Assembly (NCBI GenBank): GCA_964448115.1 | Contig: CAYUVA010000017.1 | Location: 17,487 to 81,486, forward strand | Direction of reading: 5' to 3' | Length of the DNA: 64,000 nucleotides | DNA from: CAYUVA01 sp964448115 [NCBI: uncultured bacterium] | Lineage (GTDB): Bacteria > CAYUVA01 | Shown: positions 54,931 through 62,304 of the stretch, in pieces | Layout: every line of letters begins with the position of its first letter | Numbering within the stretch: position 1 is the stretch's first letter | The notes under the pieces: generated by a model | Database searches by the model: none | What the model was told of the DNA's origin: nothing | What the model saw: only the letters and a program-made list of their open reading frames with translations | Translations under genes and position numbers: made by a program

Positions 54931-56475
54931 ATGCACGCCCGGGTACTAGTTATCGTTTTTACCATAACCGCAGGCTTTGCCTTGATGGCTTACGGCGGCG
55001 ATGTTATAGGCAGAGCACAGCGCATTGGGCAGAACGACCACGGCGGCATCCAGATATGTATCGGTGGTCAGGACTTCATACCTTCTCTTTCCATCCTGGG
55101 TGTGGGGCTAGCTGCTTTGGCAATGGGGATAATCCTTTATTTGGTAAGGTTTCAGGCGGTGTCAATCTGCCTACTGATAATATCTTTTGGCACATTAGGC
55201 TGGTGTGCGTATCTGAGATATACGACTACCGATTATGGTGGCAATTATATCTTCGAGGATGTCCCGGCTGGTGTCTATAAGGTTTCCGCCTTCGATTACC
55301 ATGGCTATAGGGGAAGCTCTCATGACAACATAATCGTTCCAACAGATGGCATTGTGGTGGTGCCGGTGCTCTATCTTTACCCGCACACGGCTACACCGAC
55401 CATAACCCCGACTTTTTTCACCTCCACGCCGACCTCTACCCCAACAATTACCCAGACTCCCACCATCACTCCCACTCCAACAAACACGCCAACCGGCACT
55501 AATACACCAACATCAACAAACACGCCAACTAACACAGCCACTCCCACCAGCACTCCCTTTACTCCATACTGGGAACAGCTTTATCCACAAAATCATCCCA
55601 GCGGAAGAAACGACCATGTGATGGTCTATGACAGCCATCGAGGAGTCGTTTACCTGTTCGGGGGTTGGTCATCGGGCGGGGAGAAAAACGACCTATGGGA
55701 ATATGACCCTCAGTCGTCCCAGGGGTGGAGCGAGCTGATCCAGTCCTTTTCTCGCCCCTCTCCCCGCGAGGATCACGATATGGTCTATGATATACAGAAC
55801 CAAAGGGTGATACTCTTTGGTGGCACCGGTCCATCGGACGAAACCTGGGAGTTGAATCCCGCCACCATGGCTTGGACTCTCAAGACCCCCTCACCGCATC
55901 CATCAGCGCGCCAAAGACATGATATGGTCTATGACAGCGATCGCTCAAAGGTGATCCTGTTCGGTGGCTGGCCTTACAATGATGAGCTATGGGAGTACGA
56001 TACCGCTGCCGGCACCTGGAGCCAGATCAGCGCCAGCGGTCCAGTAGGCAGAAGCGGACATGAGATGGTCTATGATCATCATCGACACAAGGTTTACATG
56101 TTCGGTGGATATCCCAATTTCGAGGATGTACTCGATGATACCTGGCAGTATGACCCCTCGTCCGGCTCCTGGTCGATGTTTAATCCAAGCACCAAGCCAG
56201 GGGCGCGCGGCGGTCATGCAATGGTCTATGACCCGGTCAGGCGCAGGGCGGTCCTGTTCGGCGGCGATGGTGAGGAAGGGGCGCTTGATGATACCTGGGA
56301 GTTTGACCCGGTAAGTGGTGAATGGAGCCAAATACCCCAACAGACGCACCCTAATATTCGATTCTCCCATGACATGGTTTACCTCGGAGAGCTGAACATG
56401 ACCATCCTATTCGGCGGAGAAGACAAGGATGGAGTTCAGAGAAGCGACACCTGGAAGCTCGCATCATCGCCATAG
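54931..56475 (+). CDS. surface Kelch/galactose-oxidase-type propeller protein with membrane-inserted N-terminal domain
   Basis: A 514-residue protein. After a hydrophobic N-terminus, residues about 25-145 look like a carboxypeptidase-regulatory-like beta-sandwich (GGIQICIGGQ ... TTTDYGGNYIFEDVPAGVYKV), but two membrane helices (about 49-97) are inserted between its first strands. A Thr/Pro-rich linker (about 152-209) follows, then six Kelch repeats (about 215-510; recurring HDMVYD, ILFGG, DETWEL/DDTWEFDP) that should form one beta-propeller. The linker type matches the 1777-residue secreted protein at 44820. The promoter is leaderless. Function unknown; propeller-mediated binding is likely. 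Confidence 0.85.
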   Translation: MHARVLVIVFTITAGFALMAYGGDVIGRAQRIGQNDHGGIQICIGGQDFIPSLSILGVGLAALAMGIILYLVRFQAVSICLLIISFGTLGWCAYLRYTTTDYGGNYIFEDVPAGVYKVSAFDYHGYRGSSHDNIIVPTDGIVVVPVLYLYPHTATPTITPTFFTSTPTSTPTITQTPTITPTPTNTPTGTNTPTSTNTPTNTATPTSTPFTPYWEQLYPQNHPSGRNDHVMVYDSHRGVVYLFGGWSSGGEKNDLWEYDPQSSQGWSELIQSFSRPSPREDHDMVYDIQNQRVILFGGTGPSDETWELNPATMAWTLKTPSPHPSARQRHDMVYDSDRSKVILFGGWPYNDELWEYDTAAGTWSQISASGPVGRSGHEMVYDHHRHKVYMFGGYPNFEDVLDDTWQYDPSSGSWSMFNPSTKPGARGGHAMVYDPVRRRAVLFGGDGEEGALDDTWEFDPVSGEWSQIPQQTHPNIRFSHDMVYLGELNMTILFGGEDKDGVQRSDTWKLASSP

Positions 56476-56562
56476 GGCTAAGAAGGGAGTCGAGGTATTG
56501 ATTATTTGCTTGCATAAGGATATCCTTTAATCGATTTTTACATACGAAAGGAGCAATTAAGT

Positions 56563-56886
56563 ATGAATAGTGGAAGAAGACTGATACCATCGGTAGTATT
56601 GCTTGCCGTCGTTTCTTTGCTGATGGCGGGGTGTATCATCATAGATGATGATAGTGACGATAAGGAGCTTATCATCGTCGATAACTATACCGCTTATGAC
56701 TCCATAGCATTTTATCTGGATGGAAGATTCATGGGCTGGATAGGCGCTTACGAGGTCGTGGATTTTCGCGGGCACTTTGCTGGTTACCGTGAATTCTATG
56801 CCGAGGACGAGGATACCGGCGTGAGGTGGGGTCCGGACTACTTCTCGGTGCCAGATGACGGAACCTTCACATGGGAGCTTCTATAA
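56563..56886 (+). CDS. small hypothetical lipoprotein
   Basis: A 107-residue protein of unknown family. Signal peptide (MNSGRRLIPS plus hydrophobic core) ends in lipobox LMAGC, followed by an acidic stretch IIIDDDSDDKE. The mature part has alternating Tyr/Asp/Gly, likely beta structure. AAAGGAG lies 8 nt before the ATG. It is followed closely by another lipoprotein gene. Confidence 0.75.
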   Translation: MNSGRRLIPSVVLLAVVSLLMAGCIIIDDDSDDKELIIVDNYTAYDSIAFYLDGRFMGWIGAYEVVDFRGHFAGYREFYAEDEDTGVRWGPDYFSVPDDGTFTWELL

Positions 56887-56921
56887 TCTTAATTGCGAAT
56901 ATTATCGACCACTTGGAGACC

Positions 56922-57335
56922 GTGCTCAATTATATAGGCAAGCGATTTATCGTTACCAGCAGCCTGCTTGTATTTGCCGTGGCTGTTATTGGCTGCAACA
57001 ACAATCCGGATACGGCAAGCGAGGCTGTCAGGCTGTTTCAGGATCATCTTGGAAGGTTGCATTACGAGAAGGCTTATGAGCTGTTGCACCCCTACTATCA
57101 GCAGAAGTATTTTACAATACTAACCAACTTCAAGTACTGGGTTGTGAGCAATCATTCGGTAGTTAAGCATATTTCACGCTCCAAGATCCAGAAAACAGAG
57201 CTGATAAAGCCAAACCAGGAACGGGTGATCGCATGGGACGAGAAGTCGAACAGTTATGTCTTCTTCATCGTGCATAAAAGCAATGATACCTGGCGCATCT
57301 ACGATATGCAGCCCTTCCAGGACTCGATTCATTAG
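56922..57335 (+). CDS. hypothetical lipoprotein, NTF2-like
   Basis: A 137-residue protein with signal peptide and lipobox (VIGC). The mature domain (AVRLFQDHLGRLHYEKAYELL and VFFIVHKSNDTWRIYDMQ) has the helix-sheet pattern of NTF2/DUF4878-like lipoproteins, a tentative match. The start is set at GTG 56922 because it follows ttggag by 5 nt and gives a compact signal peptide (MLNYIGKRF); an ATG at 56871 would overlap the previous gene and add an odd 17-residue extension. It lies 35 bp after the preceding lipoprotein gene and is probably co-transcribed. Confidence 0.7.
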   Translation: MLNYIGKRFIVTSSLLVFAVAVIGCNNNPDTASEAVRLFQDHLGRLHYEKAYELLHPYYQQKYFTILTNFKYWVVSNHSVVKHISRSKIQKTELIKPNQERVIAWDEKSNSYVFFIVHKSNDTWRIYDMQPFQDSIH

Positions 57336-57579
57336 CAAGCTGCTGTTTTATCCCAAATTCTCGGTTTGAGATCCAGGGCGCGTGAATGACGAGAAATGAG
57401 TATCCTCTTTATTGTCATGCCTGCCAAGCCTGTCCTCGCGAAACTTGTCCCGGCGAAAGGGGGTTCGGGGGACGCGAAGAGGCAAAGAAGACAGGATACC
57501 GTTCCATTGTAAAGCAATTTCAAACTGAAGATCTGGGTTTATTTTCGATTCGGGTTGTCTTTGCAGGGAGATCAGCCTT

Positions 57580-58725
57580 CTACTCGCTCAATTTTTCGGT
57601 TGTCGGCTTGTCCTGGTCTTCAGTGGTATCTTGTATCTTTTCTTTTTTGCTGGCTATCTGCTTGTAGAGATCCTCTCTTTCCTCCTTGAGCTTCTTGAGC
57701 CTTGATTCGCTGATGATATCAATGTCCCAGCCGGTGAGCTTCGATGCCAGTCTGACATTCTGTCCCTTTCTTCCAATAGCCAATGATAGTTGGTCATCAG
57801 CGACAGTTACCTCTACTCGTTTTTCGTCATCATGAACGACTATTTCCTGTATCTCTGCGGGGCTGAGTGATTTTGCGATCAGCTCTTTTACATCATCGGT
57901 ATATGGTACAATATCGATATTCTCGCCTTTGAGTTCCTTAACGATCGCTTGTACTCTGGTTCCTTTGATGCCCACGCAAGCGCCCACTGGATCCACATTG
58001 CTATCATAAGTCTGCACGCATATCTTTGCCCTACCACCGGGTTCTCGCACTGCGTTTCTTATTACCACTGTGCCCTCGAAGATCTCTGGTACCTCAAGGT
58101 AAAATAGCTTTTTCAAAAATTCAGGTGATGTTCTGCTTAACACCAATTGAGGGGCTGTTTTCGTTTTTCTTATCTCCTTGAGCAATCCTTTTACTCGATC
58201 ACCCCTACGAAAAATTTCTCCTGGTATTATCTCCTTACTGGGAAGGATCGCCTCCACCTTGTTAAGATCGAAATATACATTGCCAGCCTCTATATGGGTA
58301 ACCTCTCCGCTGACCACATCGCCTACCTTGTTCTTGAACATCTCATAAATATGTTCTCTTTCAGCCTCTGCCACATAGGCTGCTATAAGCTGTCGCACCT
58401 TCTGGGCGCCGATCCTGCCCAGGGTAACAATATCTCTTTCCAGCTCCACCTCATCGCCGATCTTGACCTCAGGTATATGTTTTATCGCTTCTTCCAGGGA
58501 CATCTCTGCTTTTGGATTTTGAACCTTCTCCACCACCTTCTTCACGCTATAAAGGGCGATTTCCCCTGTCTTCGGTTCCACCCTCGCCTCGAGCTGCTCC
58601 TCGGGATCATAGTTTCTTTTAGAGGCTATGACGATAGCCTTTTCGATTGCCTCTATAATAACCTCTTTTGGCAGCCCTTTTTCTTTGCTTATGGTATCTA
58701 TTATGGCAGCTAGGTTTAGTTCCAT
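57580..58725 (-). CDS. nusA: transcription termination/antitermination protein NusA
   Basis: Binds RNA polymerase and modulates pausing, termination and antitermination. The 381-residue protein has the N-terminal polymerase-binding domain (LPKEVIIEAIEKAIVIASKRNY), an S1 domain (GDVVSGEVTHIEAGNVYFDL), and KH1/KH2 with RDPVGACVG-like VDPVGACVGIKGTR and AIGRKGQNVRLASKLTG. The acidic C-terminal repeats of E. coli NusA are absent, as in most bacteria; a short Lys/Asp/Glu tail ends it. It lies 34 bp downstream of rimP, the usual operon, though infB does not follow in the next 200 bp. Confidence 0.97.
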   Translation of the reverse strand: MELNLAAIIDTISKEKGLPKEVIIEAIEKAIVIASKRNYDPEEQLEARVEPKTGEIALYSVKKVVEKVQNPKAEMSLEEAIKHIPEVKIGDEVELERDIVTLGRIGAQKVRQLIAAYVAEAEREHIYEMFKNKVGDVVSGEVTHIEAGNVYFDLNKVEAILPSKEIIPGEIFRRGDRVKGLLKEIRKTKTAPQLVLSRTSPEFLKKLFYLEVPEIFEGTVVIRNAVREPGGRAKICVQTYDSNVDPVGACVGIKGTRVQAIVKELKGENIDIVPYTDDVKELIAKSLSPAEIQEIVVHDDEKRVEVTVADDQLSLAIGRKGQNVRLASKLTGWDIDIISESRLKKLKEEREDLYKQIASKKEKIQDTTEDQDKPTTEKLSE

Positions 58726-58759
58726 ATTTCCAAGCCCTCCTTTGAAGGCGATAAGTGTT

Positions 58760-59212
58760 TTAGATATCAGGATTCAGACGGGCTTTGATAACATCCCGTA
58801 TATTCATCATGACCGTTGAGCCATCGCTGGTTTCGAGGGCGATGATTCCGTTATCATAGCCGGTCAGCTTCCCCTGGTAGGTAACGGTTGTTTGCTGCTC
58901 GGCTGCTATTATCAATACCTTCTTGCCAATGAAGTTTTTGTATTCTCTCTCGCTTTTGAGCCTTCTGAACAGCCCCGGCGAGGAGACCTCCAGGTTGTAC
59001 TTTGCAGGGATAGGATCTTCCACATCGAGCAAATGAGATAACTGCCTGCTCAGGTTCTGGCAGTCATCAAGTGATATTCCGCCCTCCTTATCGATGATGA
59101 TACGAAGTATGTTCCTGCCACGCCGGCTCAGATACTCCACATCGACAAGGCGCAGTCCTTGCTCGTTGATTATTGGCTCAGCTATCCTTTCTATCTTCTC
59201 TTCGAGCTTCAA
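58760..59212 (-). CDS. rimP: ribosome maturation factor RimP
   Basis: Assists 30S subunit maturation. The 150-residue length, EEKIERIAEPIINEQGLRLVDVEY, LSRQLSHLLDVEDPIP, YNLEVSSPGLFRRLKS and the C-terminal SH3-like domain are typical. Start is TTG with AAGGAG 8 nt upstream. It is followed by nusA and preceded by a hairpin with T-run (59238-59268) that probably attenuates the operon. Confidence 0.96.
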   Translation of the reverse strand: MKLEEKIERIAEPIINEQGLRLVDVEYLSRRGRNILRIIIDKEGGISLDDCQNLSRQLSHLLDVEDPIPAKYNLEVSSPGLFRRLKSEREYKNFIGKKVLIIAAEQQTTVTYQGKLTGYDNGIIALETSDGSTVMMNIRDVIKARLNPDI

Positions 59213-59237
59213 GGTCTGCTCTCCTTGGGCTTATCCA

Positions 59238-59268
59238 TAAAAAAAGTGGGCATCTTCCTGTCCCACTT
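59238..59268 (-). terminator. attenuator in the rimP-nusA leader
   Basis: On the minus strand AAGTGGG-(loop)-CCCACTT followed immediately by TTTTT, 26 nt before the rimP start codon. An intrinsic terminator placed inside a leader suggests conditional read-through; GTGGG hairpins in front of rimP are known from many bacteria (the rimP leader). NusA itself could be the sensing factor. The rest of 59213-59530 contains only the HU promoter; I see no gene. Confidence 0.8.
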
Positions 59269-59460
59269 CAAATTACCAGTGGTGGTCATTTTTAGTAAGT
59301 CTATCCTAAATATCAGATTATTTCAATGATCGAAAACTTCACAAAACCACAGGTTGGATCTTACAGAAGAGACCCCTTTACGCAATGAAAAGACACTGCG
59401 AGCAGCGAGTAGAGATTTTTACACACCCAATGTCTGCAGCATAGATGTTATAAGGTTATC

Positions 59461-59489
59461 TTGACAAGATAGAGGCTTGGTGATATCAG
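59461..59489 (+). promoter_or_regulatory. candidate promoter of the HU gene
   Basis: Perfect TTGACA (59461-59466), 17-bp spacer and TATCAG (59484-59489, four of six). Transcription would begin near 59497 with a leader of about 34 nt that contains GGAAGGAAGG before the ATG. Confidence 0.45.
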
Positions 59490-59530
59490 TCAGGTAGTAT
59501 CGTAACACTCGGAAGGAAGGGTTATTTGGC

Positions 59531-59809
59531 ATGACAAGAAACGATATTATTAACGCCTTGGTCGAACGCACCGGATTCTTAAGCAAGTCTGAAGCCTCAA
59601 TGGTTGTCAGAGTCTTCTTTCAATTCATAACCAACAGCTTAATAGAGGGTAAAAAAGTCGAGCTAAGAGGGTTAGGGTCCTTTAGGGTACGAGAAAGGGG
59701 ACCCAGGATAGGGCGGAATCCTCGTACCGGTGAGAAAGTCTATGTAGAAAAAAAGCAGATCCCTTACTTCAAGCCAGGCAAGGATCTATCAGCCATTGAA
59801 GAGGAATGA
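59531..59809 (+). CDS. HU/IHF-family DNA-bending protein
   Basis: A 92-residue nucleoid protein. It has the dimerising helices (MTRNDIINALVERTGFLSKSE), the hydrophobic core FFQFITNSLIEGKKVELRGLGSF and the arm GRNPRTGEKVYVEKKQIPYFKPGKDL. The arm has IGRNPRTGE, as in HU and IHF. An acidic tail (SAIEEE) ends it. Whether it is HU-like or an IHF subunit cannot be decided. GGAAGG lies about 10-16 nt before the ATG. Confidence 0.96.
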   Translation: MTRNDIINALVERTGFLSKSEASMVVRVFFQFITNSLIEGKKVELRGLGSFRVRERGPRIGRNPRTGEKVYVEKKQIPYFKPGKDLSAIEEE

Positions 59810-59942
59810 ACCAGCCATTAAACAAGCCATAACCTTCAGTAATAATTGCAGCAACCTGGCGATAAATTTTTTTAATCGTACCTAAGAGACATTGAAGAGC
59901 TGATAATCAAGGCTGAAAAACAGGGTATCATCCGCTTATATC

Positions 59943-62129
59943 GTGATAAAGAAAGCTTGTCTTGTTGGATTAGTAACCTTCGGACTCGCTCTATCAACTT
60001 TATGTCCTACCGTATTTGTCGGCGATAGCGGTGAGTTGATCACCTCAGCGGCAACCCTCGGTATCCCCCACAATCCGGGCTACCCGATCTACAATATGCT
60101 TGCTCATCTGTTTACCTGTATTCCCTGTGGGTCTATAGCCTACAAGGTCAACCTGTTCTCCGCAGCCTCTACTTCCTTAGCATGTTCATTGATCTTTATT
60201 TTTTTTACTCGATTGGGGTGTAGTCAAGCAGTAGCAGCGTCGCTTTCTTTAATATATTTCAGTGCCCCGATAGTCTGGGTTCAGGGGGTAACCGCCGAGG
60301 TTTACACTCCATTTACCACCATCCTTGCCCTCATGCTCTTGTTATCGCTCAACCTTATGGAGAAACGAAGCGCAAAGGGATTGATGCTATGGATATTTGC
60401 TTTATCGTTAGCTATCGTTTCCCACTATTCAGTTTTTCTTTTAATTCCTGGATTCATCTTGCTTGCTCGTATTCTTGGATTGCTGCCAAGTATTCCTCAA
60501 GGCTATATCTCCATACTTCTAGTCATTTTCATTCTCGGTTTATCAATATTTTTATATCTCCCCTTGCGATCCCAGGCGGATCCGGTGATGAACTGGAGCA
60601 CCCCAAGCAAGCTCCAGGGATTTGTAAGGCATATAGGCGCCTTTGAGCATCGACATAAATCGGTTGCCAACCGAAGCCTTGAATTCTATTTGGAACGATC
60701 CCTAAAGATTATACTCCATGTAGCTAATCAGATAAGCCTTCCCGTACTTCTATTGGCGCTGGTTGGGATGGCAGTGTCGGTGAGGAATAAGATCTTACTT
60801 TTTTCCCTGATTGCAATCATCATAGGTAACTTCATATTCATAGTCATATTTAACACTACTCCTTTGAATGTAACCGGTTTTGGATATCCCTCTTTGATGG
60901 TGCTGCTCGGTTTTGCTGGTATAGCCTTGGAAAAATTGTTGAAAACCTTAAAGAGCCGATCCTTAAGGTCCGCAGTATGTATTCTTATTCTAGCTTATGC
61001 TGTAGTTTGGCTTTTATATAATTATCCATCTAACGATCGCCGTGATTTCTGGTTTGGCTATGATTACGCGGTCAATATTTTAAGGACAATGCCTTATAAA
61101 GGGGTTCTGAAGGTTCACGGCGATAACCAGACATTTACATTGATATATACCCATGAGATCGAGTCGTATCGTCCAGATGTTATCTTATGCAACTATGCCG
61201 GGAGGGATCTAGGACAAAGCCGCAGGGAGGTTCAAATACCCAAAGAGCTTAACCGAAGGGAGAACACCTATCATATTCCCTGGCCTGACTTTTCCCCCCA
61301 GGAGGGCTATCAATTCGAGAACATCGGGTATCTATCCCAGGCTCGCTCGCAGCCACCTGGCATCGAGGAACTCGACAGGATTTTCTCGCTATACCGCACG
61401 CGCAATCACTTTAGAGATGATATACCCCTGGACATGCTTTCCTCGGAGCTGGTTGGAACATACTTTTATATTTATGGAATGTATTGCCTGAGCAAGGGGG
61501 ATATGGGGGCAGCCAACCAGGCTTTTGAGATGGCTTCGCGCAAGGCTTCTGGAGTGCATTTCTTGCGAGCAAAGCTCGGATTGATCTACGAAAAGATGCG
61601 AGATTATCAAAAGGCGCTTGTCGAATACCAGGCAGCCATTGAGATATCCGCAGACTATGCCTTTGCCCTGTATCGCGCCGGAGTGGTGGCTGAGAGGTTG
61701 GGACTCGATGATCTGGCAATAGACTATTTTACCAGGACAGTCGGTGTAAATCCCAACGATGCGGTAGCCCTGAACTATCTAGGGATGCTTTATGATAGAA
61801 AAGGCGAAGCGAGGGTGGCAATCGAATACTTCCTAAGAAGCATTGAGGCTGATAAGGACTTCGTTGAACCTCGATCCAACCTGGGTGCCGTTTATTACAA
61901 GATGGGCGAGGATGCTCGCGCAGAAAAGGTGCTGCTTGAAGCCATTGAGTTGGCGCCAGATCATGCCACAACCTACCTTAACTTAGGCGCTTTATATGCC
62001 TATGGAAAAAAAGAACCGTTAAAAGCGGTAAAAGCATGGGAAAAATACCTGCAATTAGCACCGGATAATCCCCAGGCTGACAACCTGAAAATAGAGATCG
62101 ATCGCCTGGAAAAGGAGATAGATCATTAG
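59943..62129 (+). CDS. DUF2723-type membrane protein with C-terminal TPR repeats
   Basis: A 728-residue protein. The N-terminus has the DUF2723 hallmark VGDSGELITSAATLGIPHNP (residues about 25-44), then PGYPIYNMLAHLF, and about eleven membrane helices to about residue 360; these resemble GT-C transferases and the family is linked to protein glycosylation in some bacteria. A periplasmic segment follows, and residues about 500-720 form six TPR motifs (KASGVHFLRAKLGLIYEKM, ALNYLGMLYDRKGEARVAIE). TPRs are probably extracytoplasmic. The start is GTG; TATCAT lies 11 nt upstream. It stands near the second Ser/Thr kinase. Function inferred from domain type only. Confidence 0.85.
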   Translation: MIKKACLVGLVTFGLALSTLCPTVFVGDSGELITSAATLGIPHNPGYPIYNMLAHLFTCIPCGSIAYKVNLFSAASTSLACSLIFIFFTRLGCSQAVAASLSLIYFSAPIVWVQGVTAEVYTPFTTILALMLLLSLNLMEKRSAKGLMLWIFALSLAIVSHYSVFLLIPGFILLARILGLLPSIPQGYISILLVIFILGLSIFLYLPLRSQADPVMNWSTPSKLQGFVRHIGAFEHRHKSVANRSLEFYLERSLKIILHVANQISLPVLLLALVGMAVSVRNKILLFSLIAIIIGNFIFIVIFNTTPLNVTGFGYPSLMVLLGFAGIALEKLLKTLKSRSLRSAVCILILAYAVVWLLYNYPSNDRRDFWFGYDYAVNILRTMPYKGVLKVHGDNQTFTLIYTHEIESYRPDVILCNYAGRDLGQSRREVQIPKELNRRENTYHIPWPDFSPQEGYQFENIGYLSQARSQPPGIEELDRIFSLYRTRNHFRDDIPLDMLSSELVGTYFYIYGMYCLSKGDMGAANQAFEMASRKASGVHFLRAKLGLIYEKMRDYQKALVEYQAAIEISADYAFALYRAGVVAERLGLDDLAIDYFTRTVGVNPNDAVALNYLGMLYDRKGEARVAIEYFLRSIEADKDFVEPRSNLGAVYYKMGEDARAEKVLLEAIELAPDHATTYLNLGALYAYGKKEPLKAVKAWEKYLQLAPDNPQADNLKIEIDRLEKEIDH

Positions 62130-62267
62130 CTAATGTTTAACAGGCAAGATAGTAACAGGGATACTAGCATGGAATCTAAAGCGAACTTGAACAATTACTT
62201 GAAATCTTATATCAATTGCAATATTATTGTCTTAGATATGGCTTACAGTTGGAGGGAATCTCCAGTA

Positions 62268-62295
62268 TAAACATGATATAGGTTGTCCCTATACT
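62268..62295 (+). promoter_or_regulatory. candidate promoter of the kinase-receiver gene
   Basis: TAAACA (62268-62273), 16-bp spacer and TATACT (62290-62295). The -10 ends 9 nt before the ATG, another near-leaderless arrangement. The -35 is weak. Confidence 0.35.
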
Positions 62296-62304
62296 GTTTG
62301 AGTT

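Noticed and set aside
56516-56527. 12-bp palindrome AAGGATATCCTT before the small lipoprotein gene
   Set aside because: Too short and AT-simple to call an operator; no associated promoter found.
57336-57579. Repeat-like fragment (gcctgtcctcgcg with a partial inverted partner) and a 93-codon frame starting at 57386
   Set aside because: The inverted partner is too imperfect to define an element and the frame runs into the nusA 3-prime end in antisense; I see no supportable gene in this gap.
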